Positions 24,400-33,400 of a stretch of 35,058 nt of DNA are shown in pieces. Position 1 is the stretch's first letter; every line of letters begins with the position of its first letter. Origin of the DNA: JAYSRU01 sp043720875 (lineage in GTDB: Bacteria > Bacteroidota > Bacteroidia > Flavobacteriales_D > Crocinitomicaceae); NCBI GenBank assembly GCA_043720875.1, contig JAYSRU010000165.1, forward strand, positions 1 to 35,058, written 5' to 3'. The position numbers and the translations under genes were made by a program. The notes below the pieces were generated by a model. The model was given only the letters and a program-made list of their open reading frames with translations, was not told the origin of the DNA and made no database searches.

Positions 24400-24481
24400 T
24401 ACGGAAAGTGGGACTCGAACCCACACGCCTTGCGGCACTAGATCCTAAGTCTAGCATGTCTACCAATTCCACCATATCCGC
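24400..24481 (-). tRNA. tRNA-Leu (TAG anticodon)
   Basis: 82 bases on the minus strand. Anticodon stem-loop CTAGA-CTTAGGA-TCTAG gives anticodon TAG (decodes CUN). The long variable arm (TGCCGCAAGGCGT region) marks a class II tRNA, and the T-arm is GTGGG-TTCGAGT-CCCAC. The acceptor is GCGGATA against TTTCCGT, with a G-T pair at 1-72 and a T-T mismatch at 6-67. Discriminator A; CCA not encoded. Confidence 0.92.
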
Positions 24482-24486
24482 AAAAG

Positions 24487-24502
24487 CTGAATCGCTATTC
24501 AG
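24487..24502 (-). other. Hairpin in the 5' leader of pre-tRNA-Leu
   Basis: CTGAAT/ATTCAG with a 4-base loop ends 5 bases before the mature tRNA 5' end. In the precursor it would sit beside the RNase P cleavage site. Confidence 0.45.
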
Positions 24503-24531
24503 ACTTTCTCAAGTTATTTCTAACGAGGGGG

Positions 24532-24539
24532 CAAAGATA
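24532..24539 (-). promoter_or_regulatory. Bacteroidota -7 promoter element for tRNA-Leu
   Basis: Minus-strand TATCTTTG matches TAnnTTTG and would give a precursor leader of roughly 45-50 bases. Confidence 0.6.
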
Positions 24540-24680
24540 CTGTAATTTTGAGAAAAAGAAATAGATTGAATAAAAAATCTTAAAAATCTTTTTTGAGCTT
24601 ACTAATGTGGTTTAAGATGTTATTAAATGGTGATTCGTTTTTTCGTCAAACAATTATTTCATTACTTGCTAAAAAGTAGC

Positions 24681-24688
24681 TACTTTTG
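24681..24688 (+). promoter_or_regulatory. Bacteroidota -7 promoter element and Shine-Dalgarno-like site for the RidA gene
   Basis: TACTTTTG matches TAnnTTTG and gives a leader of about 20 bases. AAGGAG at 24700-24705 is a rare clear Shine-Dalgarno-like sequence in this window and fixes the ATG at 24712. Confidence 0.6.
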
Positions 24689-24711
24689 CATGAAATTTCA
24701 AGGAGATTAGC

Positions 24712-25146
24712 ATGTCAGAAAATAAAAGTATTAGTACCGATAAAGCACCAAAACCAGTTGGATCTTATCCGCATGCAAAACGTGTAGGAAATTTGTTGTT
24801 TCTTTCGGGTGTTGGTCCTCGTGTTGCGGGTAGTGATGCAACAGACTCTGGCGTTCCTGGATTAACCTTGGATAAAAACGGTAATTTTCTTGAATTCGAC
24901 TTTGAGGCACAATGTCGCAGCGTTTTTGATAACGTGAGACATGTACTTGAAGCTGCTGGTTCGAGCTGGATGGAATTAGTGGATGTAACCGTATTTTTAA
25001 TAAATATGAAACGAGATTTTCATACCTATAATCGTGTTTACGCTGAATACTTTAACGACAATCAACCGTGTCGCACAACATTGGAAATTAATTCATTACC
25101 TACAGCAATTGCGATAGAATTGAAATGTATTGCTACTATTAAATAA
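24712..25146 (+). CDS. RidA (YjgF/YER057c/UK114) family protein
   Basis: 144 residues. SYPHAKRVGNLLFLSGVGPR, FEAQCRSVFDNVRHVLEAAGSSWMELVDVTVFLINMKRDFHTYNRVYAEYF and the catalytic-Arg segment PCRTTLEINSLPTAIAIELKCIA are typical of Rid hydrolases, which break down reactive enamine/imine intermediates. The insert GSDATDSGVPGL between the first strands makes it longer than canonical RidA (about 128 residues) and recalls the subgroup that includes 2-aminomuconate deaminases of tryptophan or kynurenine degradation. No other gene of that pathway is in the window, so the specific reaction is open. Cytoplasmic. Confidence 0.9.
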   Translation: MSENKSISTDKAPKPVGSYPHAKRVGNLLFLSGVGPRVAGSDATDSGVPGLTLDKNGNFLEFDFEAQCRSVFDNVRHVLEAAGSSWMELVDVTVFLINMKRDFHTYNRVYAEYFNDNQPCRTTLEINSLPTAIAIELKCIATIK

Positions 25147-25171
25147 TAAGAAATAATTTAAAATAAACAAA

Positions 25172-25756
25172 ATGAGAGGATTTATCATACGTTGCATTCT
25201 TGCCGCTTTTACGATTTTTTTAACGGTATATTCATTTACTTCAGGACATTGGGGTTGGGGAATTGTAATGATTTTTGTTGTTGCGCTCGTAGGAGCAACA
25301 TTCTTTATTCATGAACGACTCGTAATGGCCATGAATCAGATGCGTAAAGGGGATACTGAAAAAGCTATTTTTCATATCAACAAAATTACCCACCCTCAGT
25401 TAATGCCGCGTCGTCAGCATGCTTACATTTTGTTTCTTCAAGCTTCTATGAATGCGCAACAAGGTGGACTAATTAAGTCTGAACCGCTTATTCGAAAGGC
25501 TATGGAATTAGGATTAAAGGATGTTAATGCAAGGGCTCAAGCTCATTTTCAATTGGCTGCAATTTGTGCCCAATCAGGTAGAGCTGCTGAATCTAAAACA
25601 CACATCACAGAAGCAAAAAAATTAGACAAAAGCGGAATGTTAAAAGAACATATCAGCATGATGGAAAAACAAATGAACATGATTCCAAGTAAAAATCAAA
25701 TGCGTATGGCTCAAATGGGCGGTGTGCGCATGAAATCTACTAAAGGAAGAAGGTAA
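25172..25756 (+). CDS. Membrane protein with TPR-like repeats
   Basis: 194 residues. Two closely spaced N-terminal membrane helices (about 4-22 and 27-46), then a soluble helical region (about 50-165) with a TPR-like rhythm: MRKGDTEKAIFHINKI, HAYILFLQASMNAQQGGLIKSEPLIRKAMELGL and AQAHFQLAAICAQSGRAAESKTHITEAKKLD. The tail is Met/Lys/Arg-rich. I recognise the architecture but no named family; such proteins usually scaffold others at the membrane. Lies 25 bases after the RidA gene and is probably co-transcribed; a terminator follows. Confidence 0.83.
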   Translation: MRGFIIRCILAAFTIFLTVYSFTSGHWGWGIVMIFVVALVGATFFIHERLVMAMNQMRKGDTEKAIFHINKITHPQLMPRRQHAYILFLQASMNAQQGGLIKSEPLIRKAMELGLKDVNARAQAHFQLAAICAQSGRAAESKTHITEAKKLDKSGMLKEHISMMEKQMNMIPSKNQMRMAQMGGVRMKSTKGRR

Positions 25757-25780
25757 ATAGTTGCTTTATTTTAATTTATT

Positions 25781-25815
25781 TACTCTGAATATTATGTGTT
25801 CAGAGTATTTTTTTT
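25781..25815 (+). terminator. Intrinsic terminator
   Basis: TACTCTGAA pairs perfectly with TTCAGAGTA around a 9-base loop and is followed by a run of eight Ts. It closes the RidA/TPR unit. Confidence 0.88.
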
Positions 25816-25824
25816 GCAAAATAG

Positions 25825-25856
25825 TTTGGCAATGCAACCTTTCTTGGATATATTCG
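25825..25856 (+). promoter_or_regulatory. Candidate promoter for the adhesin operon
   Basis: TTTG at 25825-25828 (-33) and TATATTCG at 25849-25856 (one mismatch to TAnnTTTG) are 20 bases apart. The leader to the ATG at 25900 would be about 40 bases. Confidence 0.45.
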
Positions 25857-25899
25857 TTTTAAAAACTACCATAAAACTTTTTTCACTAATTCAATTTTA

Positions 25900-26238
25900 A
25901 TGAAACTACTACTCACTACGGCAGTGCTACTGGGCACGAGCATTACCACATTTTCTCAAGTAAAAGAAGTTACTACCACGCAGCCAAATGGTGTTGTGGT
26001 GCACACTGCAGAAGGAGTTGTTTCTACAACGCCAATTACTGAAGATGTTACACGACAACCAAGATCTTTAGCAGATTGGAATTTAGCAGAATGCATTGAT
26101 GCAATTCCGAGAATTGAAGATAAAATTTATTTATTAGGTGATTCGGAACAAGAGCTGAAGCGAAAGGCGGACTATAGAATCTTTATTGATGCTATCAATG
26201 CGAGAATTTTAGTGTTAACTCAAAATACTTCAAAATAA
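25900..26238 (+). CDS. Small exported protein of unknown function, coupled to the adhesin gene
   Basis: 112 residues. Signal peptide MKLLLTTAVLLGTSITTFSQ, then a Thr/Val-rich strand segment (about 21-50) and a charged, probably helical segment (about 58-108: LADWNLAECIDAIPRIEDKIYLLGDSEQELKRKADYRIFIDAINARILVL). I do not recognise the family. It has no sorting domain, so it should stay in the periplasm unless carried by a partner. Its stop and the adhesin start share a base (TAATG), which implies coupled translation and probably a joint function, for example as a chaperone or anchor for the giant protein. That role is inference. Confidence 0.8.
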   Translation: MKLLLTTAVLLGTSITTFSQVKEVTTTQPNGVVVHTAEGVVSTTPITEDVTRQPRSLADWNLAECIDAIPRIEDKIYLLGDSEQELKRKADYRIFIDAINARILVLTQNTSK

Positions 26239-29200
26239 TGAGAGTTTTACTATCAATTTTCGCATTTTTTGTTTGTATAACATCCAATGCACAGCTGGTT
26301 GCCAATGGTAATTCAGGAACGAGTACAACGGTTTATACTAATGGGTCTTCTAATAATACGATTTACATTTGGTGCTCTACGGTTTTGGGAGCGCAAAATG
26401 GTAATTTTACAGCGACGCCAACTAGTGGAACAGGTCCTTATACATTCAACTGGTTTTTTCACGATCAAACAAACGGTTCATGGACACCTTTATCTACTTC
26501 AGTAGGAGCAACATCAACAATGATTAATCTTGCGAGTGATGGTTACCGTGTTGAGATACGTGATGTAACCAATGCTGTAACAGATTGCTTTATTGCTTGG
26601 GTTTGGAATTTGAACACGGCAGTAACCGCTTCAAACAGTATTGCAACTTGTGACGATATCTCTTTGTCAAGTACGGTGAATGCTACAAGTTCATTTTCTT
26701 ATTACAACCCACCACCACCAGAATCATTAATTACTCCGGCAACTCAAATTAGTGTTTGTTTCACGGCAACGCACACTTGGGTTTCCGATTTAGCGTTTTA
26801 TTTGGTTGGGCCTGCTGCTTGCGGAAGTCCTGCGGTTTTGTTATCAGCAAATCCTGGAAGTATTGGTCAAGGGGCAGTCTGTAATAGTGGTAACAACGTA
26901 ACAAATCTATGCTTTACGACATCATCAGTGGCTAATTTAAATGTTTGTGCTCCTGCTCCTGCAACATTATCGGGTACATATGGAACATATGGTCCGGCAC
27001 CGATTGCCATCAATTGGGCAGCTGTAAATGGATGTAACGCAGCCGAAGGAGGTTGGAGAGTTCAAGTATTCGATTGTATTGGAGGAGATGTCGGTGTGTT
27101 AACAAATGCAGTGATTTCTTTTTCAGGCCTTGCTTCTTTGTGTGGTTCACCCACAACAATTACGTATAATTCTGGAGCTATTGCTTCAACGATATTAGAT
27201 AATTCATGTTCGGCAGGTACGGCATCAATTTTTACTGTACCCCTTCCTGTTGGATTAACTACACCAATTACTATAAATGCTACAACTGCATTACAATGGA
27301 CGTCTAACCCAGGTACAACTATAAATAATAGTACGTTAACGAATGCAACAGCGCCAAATGTTTTACCAGGAACTACTGATTTTACATTAACTGCCACAAC
27401 TTCATTTGGTGCAACCTCTTGCATTTCAACAGCAATGACTTCCGTTTCGTATACTTTACCAATTGCGGATGCAGGTTTAGATCAAACAATTTGTACAGGT
27501 AACGTTACGTTAACTGGTGCCGGTGTTGGTGTTGTTACTTCTGCTTGGGATAATGGTGTTACAAACGGTGTAGCTTTTGCTCCTGGAGCGACAACTACCT
27601 ATACACTTACAGGTACTGCTGCAAACGGCTGTACAGATACAGATCAAGTCACAATTACGGTTGCTCCGAGCATTGTAGTTGGAGCTGGAGCTGATGTTGC
27701 GGTTTGTGCTGGTGGTTCAGTTACTTTAACAGGTACTGGTGCAAATACGTATACTTGGAACAATGGGGCAGCGGATGGTGTATCATTTATTCCTGTTGCT
27801 AATACTACATATACGGTAACTGGTACAGATCTTTTAGGGTGTACAGGTACGGATCAAATAAATGTAACGGTGAATCTAATACCTGTTGTTTCTGCTGGTG
27901 CAGATCAGTCAATTTGTCCAGGTGGTGCGGTAACATTAACTGGTGGAGGAGCAACAACCTATTCTTGGGATAACGGCGTTACAGATAACGTATCTTTCAA
28001 TCCTGCTGCACCCTTGACCTATACAGTTACTGGAACAGGTGTTGGTGGATGTACAAATACGGATCAAGTAAGTGTAGGCATTAATTCGCTTCCAATTGTT
28101 AGTGCAGGCGCTGATCAAACAATTTGTACAGGCAACGTTACGCTTGCCGGTTCCGGAGCATCAACTTATACTTGGGATAATGGGGTTACTGATAATGTAG
28201 CCTTTGCTCCTGGAGTTACAACAACGTATACGGTAACAGGAACAGATCTAAGCGGTTGTGTCAATACAGACCAAGTTACGGTTACAATTGCACCAAATAT
28301 TGTAGTTGGCGCTGGAATTGATGTTGCGGTTTGTACTGGTGGAACAGTTACCCTTTCGGGATCTGGTGCTAATACTTATGTTTGGGACAATGGTGCAACT
28401 AATGGTGTTGCATTTGTACCTGTTGCAAATGCCACATACACTGTAACTGGTACTGATTTACTAGGATGTACAGGTACTGATCAAATTAACGTTGTTGTGA
28501 ATTTGATACCAGTAGTTACTGCCGGTGCTGATCAATCTGTTTGTGCTGGCGGATCAGTAACGTTAACGGGTGGAGGTGCAACATCTTATTCTTGGAACAA
28601 TGGAATTACGGATAACGTTGCATTTAACCCTGCTGGAACATTAACCTATACCGTTACTGGAACTGGTGTTGGTGGTTGTACAAATACAGATCAAGTTGTT
28701 GTTTCGATTCTGGCCGCACCTGTGGTGACAGCTGGAGCAAACCAAACAGTTTGTATTGGTACTAATGTTACCTTGAACGGTGGTGGTGCGGCAAGTTATA
28801 CTTGGAGTAACGGTGTTACAAATGGTGTGGCATTTGTACCTGCAGTTGGACCGGTTACTTACACCGTGACGGGCACAGCAGCAAATACATGTACAAATAC
28901 AGCAACGGTAACGGTTTTAGTGAATGCTTTACCTGCAGTTACCGCTGGAGCTAATCAATCTGTTTGTATTGGGGCAAATGTAACCTTAAACGGTGGTGGT
29001 GCAGCTAGTTATTCATGGAGTAACGGTGTTACGAATGGTGTTGCTTTTACACCTGCGGTTGGGTCAATTACTTATACGGTTACAGGAACGGCTGCTACTA
29101 CTTGCGTAAATACAGCAACGGTAACGGTTTTAGTAAACGCGTTACCTGTAGTGGGTGCTGGAATTAATCAAGCGGTTTGTGCTGGAGCAAATGTCACGTT

Positions 29201-30299
29201 GAATGGTTCTGGCGCCGCAAGTTATACATGGAATAATGGTGTGACAAATGGAGTTGCTTTTCCAGCTCCTGGAGCAACAACAATTTATACGGTAACAGGA
29301 ACTTCTGCAGCTGGTTGTATTAATACAGCGAATATGACGGTAACAATCAATGCAAATCCAGTTGTTGGGGCGGGAGTGGATCAAACGATTTGTCCTGGAG
29401 CAACAGCTACCTTAAATGGTTCTGGAGCAGCTACATATGTTTGGAATAACGGTGTCACTAATAACGCAGCATTCTCACCCGTAGCAACAGTAACTTATAC
29501 CGTTACCGGAACAGCTGTAAATGGTTGTACTGCAACTGACCAAGTTATTGTAAACATTAGTCCGTTACCTGCAATTGGTGCGGGTGCAGATTTCACGGTT
29601 TGCCAAGGCGCAACTATTACATTATCTGGAACTGGTGGTTCTAATTATGTTTGGACAAATGGTGCTGTGAATGCGGTTGGCTTCGTACAAGCCCCAGGAT
29701 CAACAACCTATACCGTTACTGGATCGAATGCATTAGGATGTACAAATACGGATCAAATTACAGTGATAGTTGTGACAAACCCAAGCGCGAACATTTCTAG
29801 CACGAGTGCAATTTCAGGCACAGCTGACTTGATTGTTGTGTTTGATAACGCTAGTTTGAATGCATCTAATTATACTTGGAATTTTGGTAATGGAACAACA
29901 ACTACGAGCTCAAACTTATCGAGTCAAACAGGAGTGTTTAGTGCTGTTGGGACCTATACAGTTTTGTTGACAGCAATCAGTGGACCTTGTACAAGTACAG
30001 ACTTTATGACGGTTACAGTTATACCTTTCCCTCCGGCTGAGATTACGTTGCCTAATGTATTTACTCCGAATGAAGATGGTCAAAATGACTTTTTCTACTT
30101 GGATGTGAAATACGGGGCGAAAATTGAAGTTGTCGTTGTAAACCGTTGGGGAAACAAAATGATTGAGATTAACGACTTTACTACGAAATGGAATGGTGCT
30201 GACGCAACTGATGGAGTATATTTTTATACTTACAAAGTGACGGATAAGAATGGTGTTGAGACTATTGGTCAGGAGGCGATCACACTTGTAAGAAAATAA
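26238..30299 (+). CDS. Giant repeat adhesin with T9SS type B (gliding-motility-type) C-terminal domain
   Basis: 1353 residues. Signal peptide MRVLLSIFAFFVCITSNAQ, a beta-rich N-terminal domain (about 20-125), a P-domain-like segment (about 130-300, ISVCFTATHTWVSDLAFYLVGP..GGWRVQVFDCIGGDVGVL) as in proprotein convertases, a linking domain (about 300-405), then 11 Ig-like repeats of about 70 residues (410-1182). A PKD-like domain follows (about 1183-1265, YTWNFGNGTTT..VGTYTVLL), and the T9SS type B tail (1269-1353, LPNVFTPNEDGQNDFF..VVNRWGNKM..WNGADATDGVYFYTYKV). Each repeat keeps two Cys (CxG near the start, GC or TC near the end), which could form an intradomain disulfide. It should be exported through T9SS and attached to the cell surface, acting in adhesion or surface translocation. 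Confidence 0.93.
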   Translation: MRVLLSIFAFFVCITSNAQLVANGNSGTSTTVYTNGSSNNTIYIWCSTVLGAQNGNFTATPTSGTGPYTFNWFFHDQTNGSWTPLSTSVGATSTMINLASDGYRVEIRDVTNAVTDCFIAWVWNLNTAVTASNSIATCDDISLSSTVNATSSFSYYNPPPPESLITPATQISVCFTATHTWVSDLAFYLVGPAACGSPAVLLSANPGSIGQGAVCNSGNNVTNLCFTTSSVANLNVCAPAPATLSGTYGTYGPAPIAINWAAVNGCNAAEGGWRVQVFDCIGGDVGVLTNAVISFSGLASLCGSPTTITYNSGAIASTILDNSCSAGTASIFTVPLPVGLTTPITINATTALQWTSNPGTTINNSTLTNATAPNVLPGTTDFTLTATTSFGATSCISTAMTSVSYTLPIADAGLDQTICTGNVTLTGAGVGVVTSAWDNGVTNGVAFAPGATTTYTLTGTAANGCTDTDQVTITVAPSIVVGAGADVAVCAGGSVTLTGTGANTYTWNNGAADGVSFIPVANTTYTVTGTDLLGCTGTDQINVTVNLIPVVSAGADQSICPGGAVTLTGGGATTYSWDNGVTDNVSFNPAAPLTYTVTGTGVGGCTNTDQVSVGINSLPIVSAGADQTICTGNVTLAGSGASTYTWDNGVTDNVAFAPGVTTTYTVTGTDLSGCVNTDQVTVTIAPNIVVGAGIDVAVCTGGTVTLSGSGANTYVWDNGATNGVAFVPVANATYTVTGTDLLGCTGTDQINVVVNLIPVVTAGADQSVCAGGSVTLTGGGATSYSWNNGITDNVAFNPAGTLTYTVTGTGVGGCTNTDQVVVSILAAPVVTAGANQTVCIGTNVTLNGGGAASYTWSNGVTNGVAFVPAVGPVTYTVTGTAANTCTNTATVTVLVNALPAVTAGANQSVCIGANVTLNGGGAASYSWSNGVTNGVAFTPAVGSITYTVTGTAATTCVNTATVTVLVNALPVVGAGINQAVCAGANVTLNGSGAASYTWNNGVTNGVAFPAPGATTIYTVTGTSAAGCINTANMTVTINANPVVGAGVDQTICPGATATLNGSGAATYVWNNGVTNNAAFSPVATVTYTVTGTAVNGCTATDQVIVNISPLPAIGAGADFTVCQGATITLSGTGGSNYVWTNGAVNAVGFVQAPGSTTYTVTGSNALGCTNTDQITVIVVTNPSANISSTSAISGTADLIVVFDNASLNASNYTWNFGNGTTTTSSNLSSQTGVFSAVGTYTVLLTAISGPCTSTDFMTVTVIPFPPAEITLPNVFTPNEDGQNDFFYLDVKYGAKIEVVVVNRWGNKMIEINDFTTKWNGADATDGVYFYTYKVTDKNGVETIGQEAITLVRK
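27465..29783 (+). repeat. Eleven tandem Ig-like repeats (about 210 bases each) with higher-order duplication
   Basis: Unit consensus: VxAGADQxxCxGxxVTLxG then YxWxNGVTxxVAFxP and TYTVTGTxxxGCxxTDQV. Units 1-3 (27465-28094) and 4-6 (28095-28721) form two matching three-unit blocks: units 1 and 4 share TICTGNVTL and end in AP(S/N)I, units 2 and 5 share DVAVC and LLGCTGTDQIN, units 3 and 6 share GVGGCTNTDQV. Units 7 and 8 (from 28722) are nearly the same, including an identical 26-base stretch. Most matches between the blocks are synonymous rather than identical at DNA level. Confidence 0.9.
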
Positions 30300-30314
30300 T
30301 ATTTACACCTAATC

Positions 30315-30349
30315 AAAAAATCCGATAGCATTTGTTATCGGATTTTTTT
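30315..30349. terminator. Bidirectional intrinsic terminator
   Basis: ATCCGATA pairs with TATCGGAT, extended inward by GC/GT pairs and flanked by A6 and T7 runs. It lies between the convergent adhesin and alpha-2-macroglobulin genes and can serve both. Confidence 0.9.
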
Positions 30350-30431
30350 GTTTCATGCGGGTTAGAGTTTTTTTGGCAAGAAACACAAAATTAACTTAAA
30401 ATGTTGGCGGGAATAGCTCCTGCTTTTTTCT

Positions 30432-33400
30432 TTATTTGCTTACCTTGATTTTAGTTCCGTCACTGTGCCCTTTGAATTCTGGAGCATACATGCATTCTAA
30501 ACTAGCCGTTCCCATACTTAATTGACCTTCGCTGGTAATGAAAACTTCATAACTTACTGCGTGCATTCCTTTGGTTAAGTGATCGAAAAAGAAATTGATA
30601 CTCGCATCTTTAACTGCTTGATAACCGCTAATTCCTGCTTGGTAAAAATACCCTGAAATTTGATTTGTTGGTTCAACTCCAGCTGCGCGTTGGTCTTTTA
30701 AATGTACGTAATCCATTTCTTGGTCTACTTTGAATGAAAGTACTACCGTTAATTTTTGTCCAACCTTAAGATTATTCAGTTCAACTTTCACTAATTGATC
30801 CTTGTCATTTTTAGCAAAATAGTTGCGTGAAATAGAAATACCATTACTCGCTTTTGTTATTTTACTCATGTCTTCGTAATACGCCCAATGTAACGCACCG
30901 TATTGCAATTGATCTGTTTTAGATTCTATGCGCACATTCGCCATTTCAGGTTTCACCTCTTCTCCATTCCAAGTTTTCTTGAAATAACCACCGTTTTTTT
31001 GCATTAAGCTTTCGGCGTTAATGTCTTGGTTACCAACAATAATGTTCGGAAAGTCGTTATTTGTAATTCTGGTTCCGTCTAGCAATAATGCTTCACATGC
31101 CATGGTGGTTTCTTTCGTGGTTTCCCAAGCATTAGCAAGTTTATTCAAAAGTAAATGATTTTTCATCGCTCTAATATCTTGTGCGTTTGCTCCCATTGCT
31201 GTGAAAAATTGAATAGTTCGTGCTTGCGTTTCGATAGCCGATTGGTGCCATAAGTAGCCATTTTTAGCTTCCGCCCAATACATTGAAATACCTTTTTTGC
31301 TAGCGCGATTTTGCATGGATGCGATTACTTTTTTACTCAAAACCGTTTGATTGCTCACTTGAAAATACGAACCTGCAATAGCTTGAACGTTAATGGAATA
31401 ACGAATCCATTCGGTTTGTAAAAGTTTGGCGTAATGACGTGATGCATCGGATTCTTTCGCTGCATTTTTTGAACGTGTGAGCAACCATAAAATGTGCGTT
31501 TCGGTTAAGCCAGGTTTTTTATCTTTATAGTTGGTGATAAAGGTTGTGTATTCATGTTCAAAATAGGTGTCCAGATAGTTTAATATTTTCGTTTTCAGGT
31601 ACAGCAACCTTTCATCGTCCGTATTCAAATCGTGAATGCCACTTACTACATGCAGTGAAATATATGGATTAGATGGTCCACCGTTAAACCAAGGTAAGCC
31701 ACCATCATTGTTTTGCATGTTGACCAGTTTATCGATGGCATCTTTTTGTTCTTTCGCTAAACGATTTTTGTCAAATAGCGTCGCAATGCGCAAACGCTGG
31801 TCATTTTCGCTCTTGGCTTCATTTATCCAAGGTGTTTCGTTCAACAGCATATTCTTCAATTCAGGATTTTTATTCAATTCCGACATGAAAATTTCTGGTG
31901 TAGTGGTTTTCCAAAGCGTAAATAGATTTTGGATTTCGGGGTTTGTTGCAACTATTCTAGCACTTATGGTATTGGCAAATAGTCGAGCAAATGTTTGCTC
32001 TGCACATTCGTGCGGAAATTCCATCAGGTAAGGCATGCTTAAAATAACACTCCATAACGGAGAACTCGTAAATTCTAGGCTAAGTCGTTCTGTTTTTAAC
32101 GTAGTGGAAGTATTGTTAGCTAATTTTTCTAATTGAAAGACATTCGTTCCTTTGGCAGCAAGCGTAATCGACTTGGTTTCCTGAACGTATTCTCTGTTGC
32201 CGAGAATTGGTATTAACTTTTCTTCTCCGTCGCTGTGAACGCCATTATTGGCAATTAAGCGATATTTTACCACGCTATAGTTTTCTGGAACAATAACTTT
32301 CCATTGGTATTCTCCAGATGCCTTAGACGCAATAAGTTGGGTTGCTGCTTCCATAATTTGAAACGCTGCACTAACCTCTTTGTCCGTATAAGGATCGATA
32401 AGGGCGAAAGTTACTTTTGGTGAAATTGCTTCGGGCAATAAATTGTTTACGGTGGCGCGAATTATCATAGTGTCTCCTGAACGGAAAAAGCGAGGAGTGT
32501 AAGCCTGTGCCATAACTTCTTTGCGTGTTTCTAACAGTTGCGATACAGTTCCAATACGCAATTGTTTGTCGTGCGCTAATACTTGTAATCTCCAACGTGT
32601 TAAAGCATCGGGAACTGTGTACGTGATTGTGGCGTTTCCAGCAGCATCTGTTACGAGGTTGGGTGTAAAAAATGCAGTTTCGTTAAAGTTAGAACGAATG
32701 CGTGGAGGTGGACCATCTTGCGGTTTTGGAGTCGTAGTGTTACCACTCACATCCAAAACGGTTAATGAATTCGTTACCGATCCTTTAGATTGAACCGAAC
32801 TAAAACCGCTACCATTCCCCGAACTAAAACCGTTACCTTTCCCCGAACTGCCAGTTTCTGACCAAGAATATGTAAATGGGTTTCTTGGATTTATCGCTAC
32901 ACCATCACCTCGATAATCCATTTCTTCCAAGGCGTAATCAGCATAACCGGTTGTTGGATTGAGTTGAAATAAGCTTTCCGAGTAATAATCATAATCGTAA
33001 CCACTCACGTGGGTGTTGTTAAAATAATTGAATTGTCCCCAATAGCGGTTAGAGTAATTGTTCTCGTAGGGTGAGAAATGCCAATAATTTCCACCATTTA
33101 TTTGATCCAAAGAAGCATCGTACATCGAAGCCAATACTTCGGTTTCTAAAGCAGTTACTTTCTTGAAATCGTTGATGTGAATGCTTATTTCTTCTACTTT
33201 ACCCGGAGAAATTGTCTTGCGCAGGGTTCTAAACTCAATGTTTAATACTTTGTTTGAGTACGGAACATAGATTGTACTTTGTTGTTGGTAGCTTTGTCCA
33301 TTTTTAACCGCTATTACACGAATGTCAACATTTCCACGCATGGCTTCGGTAATCTTAAGTTTTAGTTTTTTACTTGCTTTTATGGTTACGAATTGTCGTG

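Noticed and set aside
27062..27424. Antisense frame in the adhesin gene
   Set aside because: A by-product of Thr/Val/Ala-rich coding sequence; no promoter or conserved features.
27465..29783. CRISPR-like repetitive array
   Set aside because: The periodicity is about 210 bases, in frame and protein-conserved, with synonymous differences; there are no short identical repeats with unique spacers and no cas genes.
31636..32031. Plus-strand frame inside the alpha-2-macroglobulin gene
   Set aside because: It lies opposite the conserved thioester region and has no independent support.
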